This document shows positions 13,702 to 23,339 of a stretch of 64,000 nt of DNA, one piece after another; position 1 is the stretch's first letter, and every line of letters starts with the position of its first letter. A program made the position numbers and the translations under genes. Origin of the DNA: Pagrus major (Eukaryota > Chordata > Actinopteri > Spariformes > Sparidae). The DNA is taken from contig NC_133230.1 in the NCBI RefSeq assembly GCF_040436345.1, positions 2,612,797-2,676,796 on the forward strand, in the 5' to 3' direction. The notes below the pieces were generated by a model that did not search any database, had not been told where the DNA came from, and saw only the letters and a program-made list of their open reading frames with translations.

Positions 13702-13752
<51 letters not shown>
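13562..13752. repeat. GT microsatellite cluster
   Basis: GT runs at about 13562-13582 and 13703-13752. Confidence 0.9.
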
Positions 13753-13753
<1 letters not shown>

Positions 13754-14224
13754 GGATCATTTGTGGCTCTTAAGTGGGGTCTGATTGGACCCCGGGGCCA
13801 CTCAGATACAGCGAGGAGGAAATTAAGTTAACAGGTTAATGAAAATGTTTTCTGCTCTGCTCCTCAACTCATCATCAACACTCCAGCAGAGAAAATAGTT
13901 TTACTCGTACAACTTTTGATTTACTTTTTCATTTACATGATTGTTGTTTAGCGAGATGCATAAAGCTGCTTAAACTATCATCTGAAGTCCACAAGCACGT
14001 GGAAAAAACAGGTAGAAAACACCAGCCAGTGCCTGTGGTTGGCTGAAGATCCTGCAGTATGTTAGAAATGCAGCTTTAATTAGTAAAAGAGAATTACTGC
14101 ACGTACATTCAGTCAGAAGTGATCATCCTTTAAGGATTTGGTATGAGGGGGAACAGTCTCATGATGGAAAGCTAAATGTTGTTCATGCTAGAAAACACTG
14201 TCACATCACTGTCGGGGCTTACTG

Positions 14225-14372
14225 GGTACAAAAAGTACAGTTTGTTCTTGGATGTCAGAGACTGCCTTTCTTCTATTCTCTCTTTCCTGCTATAGACTCT
14301 CATTTTAAAACAAAGAGGACTTTAAAAAGTATCCAGCATCTACAGTGTGTAACTACTTGTACTTTGCTCCCT
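14225..14372 (+). other. Left end of the array repeat unit
   Basis: TACAGTTTGTTCTTGGATGT through CTTTGCTCCCTGTT matches the DNA upstream of exon A in copies 2, 6 and 7. Homology then breaks for about 1 kb of transposon-like DNA and resumes near 15390. This marks the left boundary of the tandem array. Confidence 0.6.
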
Positions 14373-14589
14373 GTTCCACTGTAAGGAAAGTCCCTATTGT
14401 AAAAAAAACCCACCCTTAATATGTTGAGAACTATACACAAACTTTAATGCAGTGATTTTTTATTTTTTTTTAGACGAAGAGAATTTGACCTTTGCATCCG
14501 GATGCGGAGGGGTGAACTTCTCCCGCTCTGACTGCAGCTGGGAGGGACTGTAAGGTTGTGGGCTGCCTGTGAGTGATTCGGGACGGGGG

Positions 14590-15217
14590 AGAGACCCACG
14601 GCAGCAATAATGGGAGGTCTGGCTCTTTTCAAAGATTCGGCTCTTTGGACTCGGCTCTCTAATGGCTCTTCATTTAGTATCACTCAGCCTTCTATTTTAG
14701 CCTAATTTAGCAATTATGAGTGTTTTTTGTGTTGGTAAGCAATTTTTCATTCAGTGTTTTCATAAAAGCCTTATTTTTTATTTTAGTTACTGTTGTTTAA
14801 CATTTCAATCAAACCTTTAAATGAACAACTGAACACAGAACCACAGCAACCAAATCAAATAAATAAGGGCCAAAGTCTTAACATTATGACACTTTAGATA
14901 AAAGTCTTTAGTGCAGGTTTGTTGTTGAACCTGCTCTGAAGGATATTTTCATTTCATGCACTCCCCGTCTCTGTCGCTCTGTGTGGACCTGGCCTGTACC
15001 ACTGCACTCACTGTCTTTGGAGCGTCTGCCCCCCTTCCTTCTTTCACATAACGGTATGACACTAATCTGTCCTGTGAGAATAAAGTCCTGCCCCTGCCTG
15101 CATGGATTCTCAGCAGAGCTGAGCAGGAGCGGCTGAAGACTCGACTCTCCCCGATGGGAGTCGGCTCTTCTCGTTCGCTACAAAAAAATCGGCTCGTTCG
15201 TGAACGACACATCACTA
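14590..15217. mobile_element. hAT-like transposon remnant upstream of copy 1
   Basis: The right end reads GTTCGTGAACGACACATCAC and then TA, the terminus of a common fish hAT family, with internal CGGCTCTTT and GTCGGCTCTTC repeats. The left end is uncertain. Together with a further repeat-like fragment (15255-15345) it splits the copy 1 upstream region. Confidence 0.5.
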
Positions 15218-15399
15218 CACGGCATGTTGAGCAGAGTAAGAACGATACGTGCTTTCACGTCAGAGTCTCCAAAAGTCTCCAGTAACACCAGAAAAAGTCG
15301 CTAGATTTGGCGCTAGTCACTTTTTTGAAGAAGAGTCGCTACAGGGGTCTGAGAACAAGCTACATATAGAGACAAACACTGTAAACAGATCAGAGGAGC

Positions 15400-15541
15400 A
15401 ACAGCCGAGAGGAAGAGCAACTGAAAGTTTGTCAGAGTAAGAGAGAGAGCTGCAGTCCAGACACATCTAAACAGTGAGACATACATTCAGTTCATCTGCT
15501 CTGTTTTCATCGATACAGCAGATACAGTCTGTCAGACCCTG
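15400..15541 (+). promoter_or_regulatory. Copy 1 non-coding first exon, type A, with donor
   Basis: Homologous to the type A exons before copies 2 and 6: it contains GAAAGTTTGTCAGAGTAAG, a GAGACATA segment and CAGTTCATCTG, and ends ACCCTG before a GTGAGTA donor at 15542. The intron to the acceptor at 16130 is about 590 bases and opens with a CA repeat. The 5' limit is approximate. No type B exon is seen for this copy. Confidence 0.5.
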
Positions 15542-15544
15542 GTG

Positions 15545-15546
<2 letters not shown>

Positions 15547-15598
<52 letters not shown>
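15547..15598. repeat. CA microsatellite in copy 1 intron
   Basis: About 25 CA units starting five bases after the exon A donor. Confidence 0.95.
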
Positions 15599-15605
<7 letters not shown>

Positions 15606-16136
15606 CTTGTAGTACATATACATATATATCTATCTATCTTGTTCAGTGGTGGGGATATATGGGAGGGGCGACATGAAAAAAAGGACATAAAATCTAATAT
15701 TCACAACATTATTATGACAATAATAAGCAATTTGTGATGTGATTGACTTTAGCCTACTGATTGCATTAGTTGTGCACTATTAGATGAATCTAATATGAAT
15801 GTATACATAACTAATGTCTCATTTTGGTTTGGGCAGTTTTCATACTCATATTTATTTATTAATAACAATCAGAATCAGAATAATAGGACCGCCACTGATC
15901 TTGTTGAAACAACCAGCATTACAGTAACACATGCTTGAGCTGGCTGTTCTCAGACAGGATGCTCCTCTTTTGTCATTTAGAAAACGTAAACTTGTCAATT
16001 GAAGCTGCAGCTACATGATACAAATTTGTCTTCAAACATTCTTGTAATCATACTTAGTCATTTTCAGTACAAGTAATGAAAGATTCTGTCGTCACAGTTC
16101 TGCTTCTTCACACTTTCACTTTTGTTTCCAGTGAAT

Positions 16137-16667
16137 ATGTCAGCTGCCAGCAGTCTGCTCTCTGAGGATCAGTTTCTGTGCTCCATCTGTCTGGATGTGT
16201 TCACCGATCCTGTCAGCACACCATGTGGACACAACTTCTGCAAAAACTGCATCTCTAAACACTGGGATAGGAAAGACTATTGTGAGTGTCCCAACTGTAA
16301 AAAACGTTTCAAAAGAGGACCTGAGCTGCAGGTCAATACTTCCATCTCTGAGATGGTTTCTCACTATAAACAGTCAGCTCGACAGAGAGCCAGCAGCAGC
16401 TCAGAGCAACAAGCTGCCAAACCAGGAGAAGTTCTCTGTGACATCTGCACTGGGACCAAACTGAAGGCCCTGAAGTCCTGCCTGGTGTGTCTGGTCTCCT
16501 ACTGTGAGACTCACCTTCAGCCTCATCTGACAGTGTCAGGCCTGAAAAGACATCAGCTGATCAACCCTGTGGAGAACTTGGAGGGCAGGATGTGTACGAA
16601 GCACGATAAACTCTCCATATTTAGTGATAATGTACAGAGCGCTTATGTTTGGTTCAGATTCTATTGA
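16137..16667 (+). pseudogene. Copy 1: truncated btr/TRIM39-like gene (RING + B-box 1 only)
   Basis: First gene of the array, 176 codons against 538-546 in its siblings. The start is the ATG five bases after a TTTCCAG acceptor (AG at 16130-16131), as in every copy. The RING zinc ligands are complete (C15, C18, C30, H32, C35, C38, C51, C54), followed by a B-box 1 (C101, C104, C115, C118, C123, H126, H130). After residue 159 (MCTKHDKL) the frame jumps into sequence that is 3' UTR in the other copies and adds 17 unrelated residues before TGA. About 1.2 kb is missing: the rest of B-box 2, coiled coil and PRY-SPRY. The usual AATAAA downstream reads AATTAA here (17290-17295), and about 1 kb of transposon-like DNA separates its first exon from the conserved upstream sequence. 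It is probably a pseudogene. The frame is open, so a short RING-only protein cannot be excluded. Confidence 0.75.
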
Positions 16668-18047
16668 ATGTGGATTTTTGCATCTTTATTTTATCCAACT
16701 CCACACTGCAACTAACTACTGTAACACAATCATGTAATTGATCTTGTATAATTTAGTTTAATTAAGTGTTAAACTGTTTGTAAATATCAAAATAGCCGTC
16801 CAATAGTCACAGGCCTTACCTTAAGTTGTTTTGTATATTTTTATGTAAGTTGACGTCTTTTTTATGATTTTATGACAATCATGTAAAATGATATAAAACA
16901 ACAGGCAACTTTTTTTTGCCTTCCTCTGTTCTACCATCAGTTGTAAAATAACATTGTTTTACGTTTTGACATTTATAGAGTGTGAGATGAGGACATTTTC
17001 TTTTGCAGGTGACATTTATGTTTCAGTTCTGATCTCTAACTTCTCATTTGAATATTTTAGAGAGTTTGTAAAATGACTTGCAGTAGACAGAACAACAGAA
17101 CAACAACCATGAAAATCTGTCACAACATATGTGGTGAATACACGCATGCTTTGCCTCTTGATATCTGTTATATACTGGTTTTCTTATCACTAATATGTTT
17201 GTACGGTAGAACATGTTTAAGAGTGGAAAAAGTGGGATTGTTGTTCAAATTAATGAGGAAAACTATCATTGATATTGTTTTTATACTAAAATTAACAGAT
17301 GTTGTAAGAGTATATCTAGTGTTTTCTTTAAATCCAACAAAGATACAACATCTACACAACACAATAAGGGGCAACAAACAGTGATATGATTGAATAATAA
17401 TGAATAAAAATAGATAGATTAACCACAAACACTGTCATAAAACAACAGCATAGAAGGCAGTGAAAGAGGGTTTGAAGGAAAAGCCTCACCTCCATGATAA
17501 TGTGAGTTAATACATCTTGTTCTGTGTTTTTCTCTTCATCCACTGGTGTCTGTCAGGCTTAAATGTGACTCCAAAGCCATATTTCACTCTGCAGAACATT
17601 TTGTAAATACATCACAGGCAGAAGGCTAACTTTATCAGAACATTAGACAATACACAACATTGATTAACAATGAATTTTCATCATTGTTACAATTCAAAAT
17701 ATTGTTTTCAAATAAAGCAGCACTGTGTTAATGAAAATTATTGTTAAAAATATACTAAATTGGTTTCCTGTAACACAATTTGATTGCTAATGTGTGATGA
17801 ATTGATTTTACACAAACTATTCTTGTAATACTTGACAACTAATTTACTGTTCAGCTCTATGATCAACTTGTAAGTTTATTTACAACAATAATTAACAGTG
17901 CTGCTGTTCTGTTGTGCTAAATCACAACTTACAGTGATTATTACAATGTGAATACATGTTGACACTTATTTAAAGAAAATAAATGCAGTCATGTTGCAGA
18001 GCAAAGTGGATAACATTAAAATAAGGGCTGTGTCCTGTAGACATCGT

Positions 18048-18062
18048 CCACTAGAGGTCACC
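18048..18062 (+). promoter_or_regulatory. CTCF-like motif, one mismatch
   Basis: CCACTAGAGGTCACC differs from the CTCF consensus at one core G. It lies in a conserved ~140-base spacer segment repeated at 36534, 41264 and 45904. Confidence 0.3.
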
Positions 18063-18289
18063 CTATCTCAGTTAAACCTGCTTCAGACCTCTTCTAACAG
18101 CTCTCAGGCCCCAGAGGTCAGTGCACAGTGAGATTATTATGGCTCACATCATTGTGATAATGTCTTAAAGTTAAAATCTTTCTCCATACGAGTGTAAAAC
18201 TATCATAACTGTGAACCTGATGTGATCTGTGGGTTGTGGAGATTTGGATTTAACGTTTTAAACAAGTCTCCAGCTACTTCAGTTGTTTA

Positions 18290-18480
18290 GGAGAACGTTG
18301 TTTTACTGTCAAGCTCTAGAAATGTTTTGTGGACTACAAAAACTTCACCTGACTTTCCATCAGCATGGAGGGAGGAGATGATGACTGAATGCTCAGTTTT
18401 AGGTGAACTGTTCCTTGAAAAACAAACCAACCTTGACACTTTTACCATTTCAGCATTCATGGTGCTTTCATGGTCCATAT
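18290..18480 (+). repeat. Dispersed fish repeat in array spacer
   Basis: ACTTCACCTGACTTTCCATC, AGCATGGAGGGAGGAGATGA and GGTGAACTGTTCCTTGAAAA. Paralogous copies at about 36820, 41560 and 46110 were spread by array duplication; related copies outside the array lie at 12690 and 61285. Confidence 0.5.
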
Positions 18481-18753
18481 TTACAAAAAAACCCAAAACA
18501 AGTATAATCAATCAACCATCCACATAATAGTCTGCTGTGGGAAAGATATATTTACCAAAAAATACAAACAAGAAAATAAGACTTTCTTGTCTTTTCTCTT
18601 TCCTGCTATAGACTCGCATTTTAAAAACAAAGAGGACATTAAAAAGTATCCAGCAACTACAGGGTTACTGATTTACTACCTGTACTTTTCTCCCTGTTAA
18701 ACATGTCTTGAGAGGCGGAACAGCCACAAGCAACAGAAACAAGACAGATAAAT

Positions 18754-18765
18754 GAAACTGAAAGT
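18754..18765 (+). promoter_or_regulatory. ISRE-like motif upstream of copy 2
   Basis: GAAACTGAAAGT matches the interferon-stimulated response element core GAAANNGAAA. The same position reads GCAACTGAAAGT before copy 1, GAATCTGAAAGT before copy 6 and AAATCTGAAAGT before copy 7. Only copy 2 therefore keeps both GAAA halves. Function is inferred. Confidence 0.45.
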
Positions 18766-18867
18766 TTGTCAGAATAAGAGACAGCTGCAGTTCAGACACA
18801 TAAGTGAGACATAAATTTAGTTCATCCGGTCGTTTTTCAACTATACAACAATCTCTGTCAAACCCTG
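18764..18867 (+). promoter_or_regulatory. Copy 2 non-coding first exon, type A
   Basis: Conserved with the copy 1 and copy 6 versions and ends AACCCTG before GTGAGTACAGCAC. It starts directly beside an ISRE-like motif (18754-18765), so this is a plausible transcription start region. The exon has no long open frame. Its 5' end is estimated. Confidence 0.5.
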
Positions 18868-18999
18868 GTGAGTACAGCACATTGAGAGACGAGAGAAAAT
18901 CAGACTCGGCCACTTGAATAATTCCAGAGGTGTCTGCATATCATGATTTAATTAACACCCTGCAGCCTATCAGAATCAAGAGCTGAAACAAGAGGTGGA

Positions 19000-19183
19000 G
19001 CAAAAGTGGAAAATCAGGTGAGCTTCAACGTCAGACTCCTCAACTGGGATTGGGAAATCATTCAGTAAGAAGAGTGTTGCAGTTGAGACACATCTGGTTG
19101 TTACTCTCTGGACATCGAGACTCAAACTCAGTTCATCTCATCTTTCTTCATCTCATCTCTTATAACAGTCTCTGCAAACACTG
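19000..19183 (+). promoter_or_regulatory. Copy 2 non-coding first exon, type B
   Basis: Contains the shared segments CAACGTCAGACTCCTCAACT, GTTGAGACACATC and CTCAGTTCATCTCATC, and ends CAAACACTG before GTGAGTACAGCAG. It is related to exon A over its 3' half, so it probably arose by duplication of exon A within an ancestral unit. The intron to the acceptor at 19630 carries a decoy acceptor. The 5' end is approximate. Confidence 0.5.
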
Positions 19184-19390
19184 GTGAGTACAGCAGATTA
19201 TATCTGATGTGTTTATAATACCAGCATGAACACGCACACACACATCTGTTTTTTAATCAGGGCACGTCTTGTTTTTTTTACATTTAAGTAACTTGTCAAA
19301 TGAAACTTTCACTAACATACAATACAAAACTGTCTCCTCACATTCTGGTAATGATTTGTTGATGTTTAATAGAAAATATTCTGTCATTCT

Positions 19391-19536
19391 GCTTCTTCAC
19401 ACTTTCACTTTTGTCTTCAGTGAAAATGTCAGCTGCCAGCCTCACAGTAACATTACATGAGCTGTCTTTAGTCAATGTGTTCTTCTTTTGTCATTTAATG
19501 AAACAAACTTGTCCAATAAAACTTTCATTCATGTAA
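19391..19536 (+). promoter_or_regulatory. Decoy acceptor and short upstream ORF in copy 2 intron
   Basis: A second copy of the acceptor and start region (TTTTGTCTTCAG then ATGTCAGCTGCCAGC) lies about 210 bases before the real one. Translation begins MSAAS as in the true gene, then runs through unrelated sequence and stops after 36 residues at 19536. If spliced to this acceptor the transcript would carry a short upstream ORF. Confidence 0.5.
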
Positions 19537-19636
19537 AATGTAGCTATATGATACAAAAGTGTCTCCTAACATTCTGGTAATCACAATCTTATACTAATAA
19601 TAAAAAAACACACTTTCACTTCTGTTTTCAGTGAAT

Positions 19637-21274
19637 ATGTCAGCTGCCAGCAGTCTGCTCTCTGAGGATCAGTTTCTGTGCTCCATCTGTCAGGATGTGT
19701 TCACCGATCCTGTCAGCATACCATGTGGACACAACTTCTGCAAAAACTGCATCTCTAAACACTGGGATATTAATGCCCCTAGTGAGTGTCCCAACTGTAA
19801 AAAGCTTTTCGTCATAAGACCTGAGCTTCAGGTCAATACTTTCATCTCTGAGATGGTTTCTCACTTTAAACAGTCAGCTCAACAGAGAGCCGGCAGCAGC
19901 TCAGAGCAACAAGCTGCCAAACCAGGAGAAGTTCCCTGTGACATCTGCGCTGGAACCAAACTGAAGGCCCTGAAGTCCTGCCTGGTGTGTCTGGTCTCCT
20001 ACTGTGAGACTCACCTACAGCCTCATCTGACAGTGTCAGGCCTGAAAAGACATCAGCTGATCAACCCTGTGGAGAACCTGGAGGGCAGGATGTGTACGAA
20101 GCACGATAAACTGCTGGAGCTGTTCTGCAGAGATGACCAGACATGTGTCTGCATGCTCTGCACTATTTCAGACCACAGATCACATGAAGTTGTTCCTCTG
20201 AAAGAAGAATATGATGAAGGAAGAAAGGCAGAGCTGGGGAAGACGGAGGCTGAACTTCAGCAGATGATCCAGCAGAGACAACTGAAGATTAAAGAGATCA
20301 AACAGTCTGTCAAGATCAGCAGGGGAAATGCAGACAGACAGATTGCAGATGGTGTTCGGGTCTTGACTCGGCTGAAAGACATTATTGAGAAAACGCAGGC
20401 TGAAGTCACTGAGATGATTGAAGCAAAGCACACACTGATAGAGAAACAAGCCAAAGGCTTCATCAGAGAGCTGGAACAAGAACTCTCTGAGCTGAAGAAG
20501 AAAAGTGCTGAGCTGGAGCAGCTCTCACTCTCTGAAGACCACCTCCACCTCCTCCAAAACTTCCCATCCCTGAATGCTGCTCCACCCACCAAGGACTGGA
20601 CAGAGGTCAGAGTCCGTTGTCCATCATATGAGGGGAACCTGGGGGCAGCTCTTGCTCCGTTGGTGGAGCCGCTTATAATTAAATTGAAGAAACTGCTACC
20701 AGAGACTGAGCTCAAAACTGCCCAGCAGTTTGCAGTGGATGTGACTCTTGATCCTGATACAGCATATCCAACACTCATTCTGTCTGAAGATGGGAAACAA
20801 GTACATCATGTTGATGCACAGAAGAAGCTCCCAGACAACCCAGAGAGATTTTCTGCTAGTCTGTGCCTCGTAGGGAAGCAGGTCATTTCTACAGGAAGAT
20901 TTTACTTCGAGGTTCAGGTTAAAGGGAAGACTCAGTGGATTTTAGGAGTTGCCAAACAGTCAATCAATAGGAAGCAGTCAATCCTTATTGATCCTAGGAA
21001 TGGTTTGTGGACTGTTGGTTTAATGAAAGAAGATGAGTACTGCGCTTCTCCAGTACGTCTCTCTCTGAAGTCAAAGCCAAAGAAGGTGGGGGTGTTTGTG
21101 GATTACGAGGAGGGTCTGGTCTTGTTTTTTGATGTGGATGCTGCAGATCTTATCTACATCTTCACTGGCTGCTGCTTCACTGAGAAACTCCTCCCATTCT
21201 TCTGCCCCTCCTCTAATCAGGGTGGCAAAAACTCTGCCCCTCTGATCATCTGTCCTGTCAACCCTCCTGAGTAG
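19637..21274 (+). CDS. Copy 2: btr/TRIM39-like E3 ubiquitin ligase
   Basis: Single coding exon, 545 residues, the usual length for the family. Domains: RING about 15-54 (all eight zinc ligands present), B-box 1 about 101-139, B-box 2 about 153-184, coiled coil about 190-310, PRY from about 363, SPRY to the end with the signature VGVFVDYEEG near the C terminus. The RING suggests E2-dependent ubiquitin transfer, the coiled coil dimerisation and the PRY-SPRY target recognition; these roles are family knowledge. Odd points: RING residues 45-48 (INAP) and 58-61 (FVIR) differ from the KDYC and FKRG seen in most siblings, and one extra Asp lies at the B-box/coiled-coil junction (EYDEG against EYEG). 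Non-coding first exons A (to 18867) and B (to 19183) lie upstream. The intron also holds a decoy acceptor and start at 19420-19440. AATAAA lies at 22012. N-terminal sequence and SPRY wording match fish bloodthirsty-related proteins better than finTRIMs. Confidence 0.93.
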   Translation: MSAASSLLSEDQFLCSICQDVFTDPVSIPCGHNFCKNCISKHWDINAPSECPNCKKLFVIRPELQVNTFISEMVSHFKQSAQQRAGSSSEQQAAKPGEVPCDICAGTKLKALKSCLVCLVSYCETHLQPHLTVSGLKRHQLINPVENLEGRMCTKHDKLLELFCRDDQTCVCMLCTISDHRSHEVVPLKEEYDEGRKAELGKTEAELQQMIQQRQLKIKEIKQSVKISRGNADRQIADGVRVLTRLKDIIEKTQAEVTEMIEAKHTLIEKQAKGFIRELEQELSELKKKSAELEQLSLSEDHLHLLQNFPSLNAAPPTKDWTEVRVRCPSYEGNLGAALAPLVEPLIIKLKKLLPETELKTAQQFAVDVTLDPDTAYPTLILSEDGKQVHHVDAQKKLPDNPERFSASLCLVGKQVISTGRFYFEVQVKGKTQWILGVAKQSINRKQSILIDPRNGLWTVGLMKEDEYCASPVRLSLKSKPKKVGVFVDYEEGLVLFFDVDAADLIYIFTGCCFTEKLLPFFCPSSNQGGKNSAPLIICPVNPPE

Positions 21275-22659
21275 AATAACTATCAAGAAAAAGACTCACT
21301 ACTTTTTGGATGTAACAGATCTCCATATTTAGTGATAACGTACAGAGCGCTTATGTTTGGTTTAGATTCTATTGAATGTTTATTTTTGCATCTTTATTAT
21401 ATCAACTCCACACTGCAACTTTCTTCTGTAACACAATAATTGAATTGATTTTGTATAATGTGGTTTAATTAAGTGTTAAACTGTTTGTAAATATCAAAAT
21501 ATCAGTCCAATAGTCACAGGCCTCACCTTAAGTTGTTTTGTATATTTTTATGTTGACCTCTGTTTTTACAAGCTTGTCCAAATGACATCTTCTGGGATTT
21601 AATTAACATATTTTAAAATGATATGAAACAGCAAGTGAATGTTTTTGCCATTTGCATTTTTTTTAATTTCATTGTTTATTTTGACATTTTATAGAGCGTA
21701 AAATGATTATGTTTTTTCAATCTTAAGTAGGTGACTGATTAAATGGTGGATGTCTAACTTCTCATTTTAACATTGAGTGTTTATAAGATTTCAAACATGC
21801 ATACTTGGAGCAGCCAATCAGAACAACAACCATGAAAATCACAACATATGTGATGAATACACGCATGCATTGCCTCTTGATATCTGTTATATACTGGTTT
21901 TCTTATTACTAATATGTTTGTACGGTAGAAAATACTGAAGAGTGGAAAAAGTGGGATTGTTGTGTCTCTGTCGTTACTGAGGAAAACTCATTGATATTGT
22001 TTTTATACTGAAATAAACAGATGTTGTAAGACTATATCTAGTGTTTTCTTTAAATCCAACACAGATACAACATTTATACAACACAATAAGGGGCAACAAA
22101 CTGTGGTATGATTGAATAATAATGAATAAAAGCAGATAGATTAACCACAAACACTGTCATAAAACAACAGCATAGAAGGCAGTGAAAGAGGATTTGAAGG
22201 AGAAGCCTTGCTATACAAATTTCTATCACAATCAAGAGACACTCCTTATTTCATTGTTGTCTCCATGCTGTATATAAACAGCTGTTTCCACATTGTTCCT
22301 GACTGTCCTCAAATGAATGAAACAGCGCCCCTCATGGCGTTGACCCTTCACAAGCTCCAACACCATCAGATTCAAGTTGTAACTGAGACCATGGTGTAAA
22401 CCCAGAGATGCAGTACTCTCTGGATGTCTTAAACTGGCCTCTTCTGTTGTCTTTTTGTAAATGGATTTACTATTGACTGCTGTAGACTCTCATTGCAGAA
22501 CATTTTAAATTTAAATAGTCTCCAGAATAGCTCACAGTGCACATACACAGCTGTAGTACTTTGCTTCCCTGTGTTTTTTTCATGTGCCACAAATATGTCA
22601 CTTTTATTAACTGGAGGGAGGGAACATGAAGTCAGGAACAGAGCTGAAACAAGAGGCGG
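21275..22659 (+). other. 3' UTR and spacer of copy 2
   Basis: The 3' UTR runs to an AATAAA at 22012-22017, about 740 bases after the stop. From about 22205 the spacer switches to a segment (TTGCTATACAAATTTCTATC) found otherwise only after copy 7 at 45715, skipping the CTCF-like block. No gene was seen. Confidence 0.6.
22012..22017 (+). terminator. Polyadenylation signal, copy 2
   Basis: AATAAA at the conserved position after TTTTTATACTG. Equivalent signals lie at 25604, 30381, 35786, 40506 and 45520 for copies 3 to 7. Copy 1 has AATTAA instead. Confidence 0.5.
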
Positions 22660-22846
22660 AGTAACATAGGAAAAACAGGTGAGCTCCAACGTCAGACTCC
22701 TCAACTGGCATTGAGAATTCATCCGAGTAAGAAGAGTGTTGCAGTTGAGACACACCTTGTTGTTTCTCTCTGGACAGCGAGACTTAAACTCAGTTCATCT
22801 CATCTTTCTACATCTCATTACTACATAACAGTCTCTGCAAACACCG
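22660..22846 (+). promoter_or_regulatory. Copy 3 non-coding first exon, type B
   Basis: Same sequence blocks as the copy 2 type B exon, ending CAAACACCG before GTGAGTACAGCAG. Immediately upstream lies the shared segment GAGCTGAAACAAGAGGCGG. The 5' limit is approximate. No type A exon is present between copies 2 and 3. Confidence 0.5.
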
Positions 22847-23050
22847 GTGAGTACAGCAGATTATAGCTGATGTGTTTATAATACCAGCATGAACACGCAC
22901 ACACCTGTTTTCAATCAGGGCGTGTCTTTTTTTTTTTTTTTTTACATTTAAATAACTTGTCAAATGAAACTTTCAATGTAAAATGTAAACATATAATACA
23001 AAATTGTCTCCTCACATTCTAGTTATTATTCTTTGATGGTTAATAATGAA

Positions 23051-23178
23051 AGATTCTGTCGTCACAGTTCTGCTTCTTCACACTTTCACTTTTGTTTTCA
23101 GTGAAAATGTCAGCTGCCAGCCTCACAGTAACATTACATGAGCTGTCCTTAGTCAATGTGTGCTTCTTTTGTCATTAA
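23051..23178 (+). promoter_or_regulatory. Decoy acceptor and short upstream ORF in copy 3 intron
   Basis: TTTTGTTTTCAG (AG at 23100-23101) followed by ATG at 23107 and MSAASLTVTLHELS, with a stop after 23 residues at 23178. It is homologous to the decoys of copies 2 and 7 and lies 233 bases before the real start. Confidence 0.5.
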
Positions 23179-23339
23179 ATGAAAAAACTTGTCAAATAAA
23201 ACTTTCACTTATGTAAAATTTTGCTATTTGATACAAATTTGTCTTCTAACATTTTGGTAATCATAGTTTGATACGTAAAAAAAATAAATTATAATTGACG
23301 TTTTGCTTCTTCATGCTTTCACTTTTGTTTTCAGTGAAA

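Larger units (their letters stand above)
12581..14224. other. Gene-free left flank, part 3
   Basis: Microsatellite-dense (CTTT, CTC, GT) with one dispersed repeat. No gene seen up to the array boundary. Confidence 0.5.
16668..18753 (+). other. 3' UTR-like and spacer DNA after copy 1
   Basis: Non-coding. It shows the AT-rich 3' UTR and downstream sequence shared by all copies, a CTCF-like block at 18018-18160 and a dispersed fish repeat at about 18290-18480. No further gene was seen. Confidence 0.6.

Noticed and set aside
17073-17384. Repeated short open frame MTCSRQNNRTTTMKICHN in the 3' UTR of several copies
   Set aside because: It recurs only because the units are duplicates. It is broken after copies 2, 5 and 6, varies in length, and lies in the 3' UTR.
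17490-17588. Minus-strand exon-like segment (VKYGFGVTFKPDRHQW) flanked by CTGCAG and GAG/GTGAGG, repeated after copies 4, 5 and 6
   Set aside because: The frame stops before the donor, no partner exon was found, and the segment is missing after copies 2, 3 and 7.
19640-19864. Minus-strand 74-codon frame over the RING region, repeated in all copies
   Set aside because: Antisense shadow of the conserved RING coding sequence.
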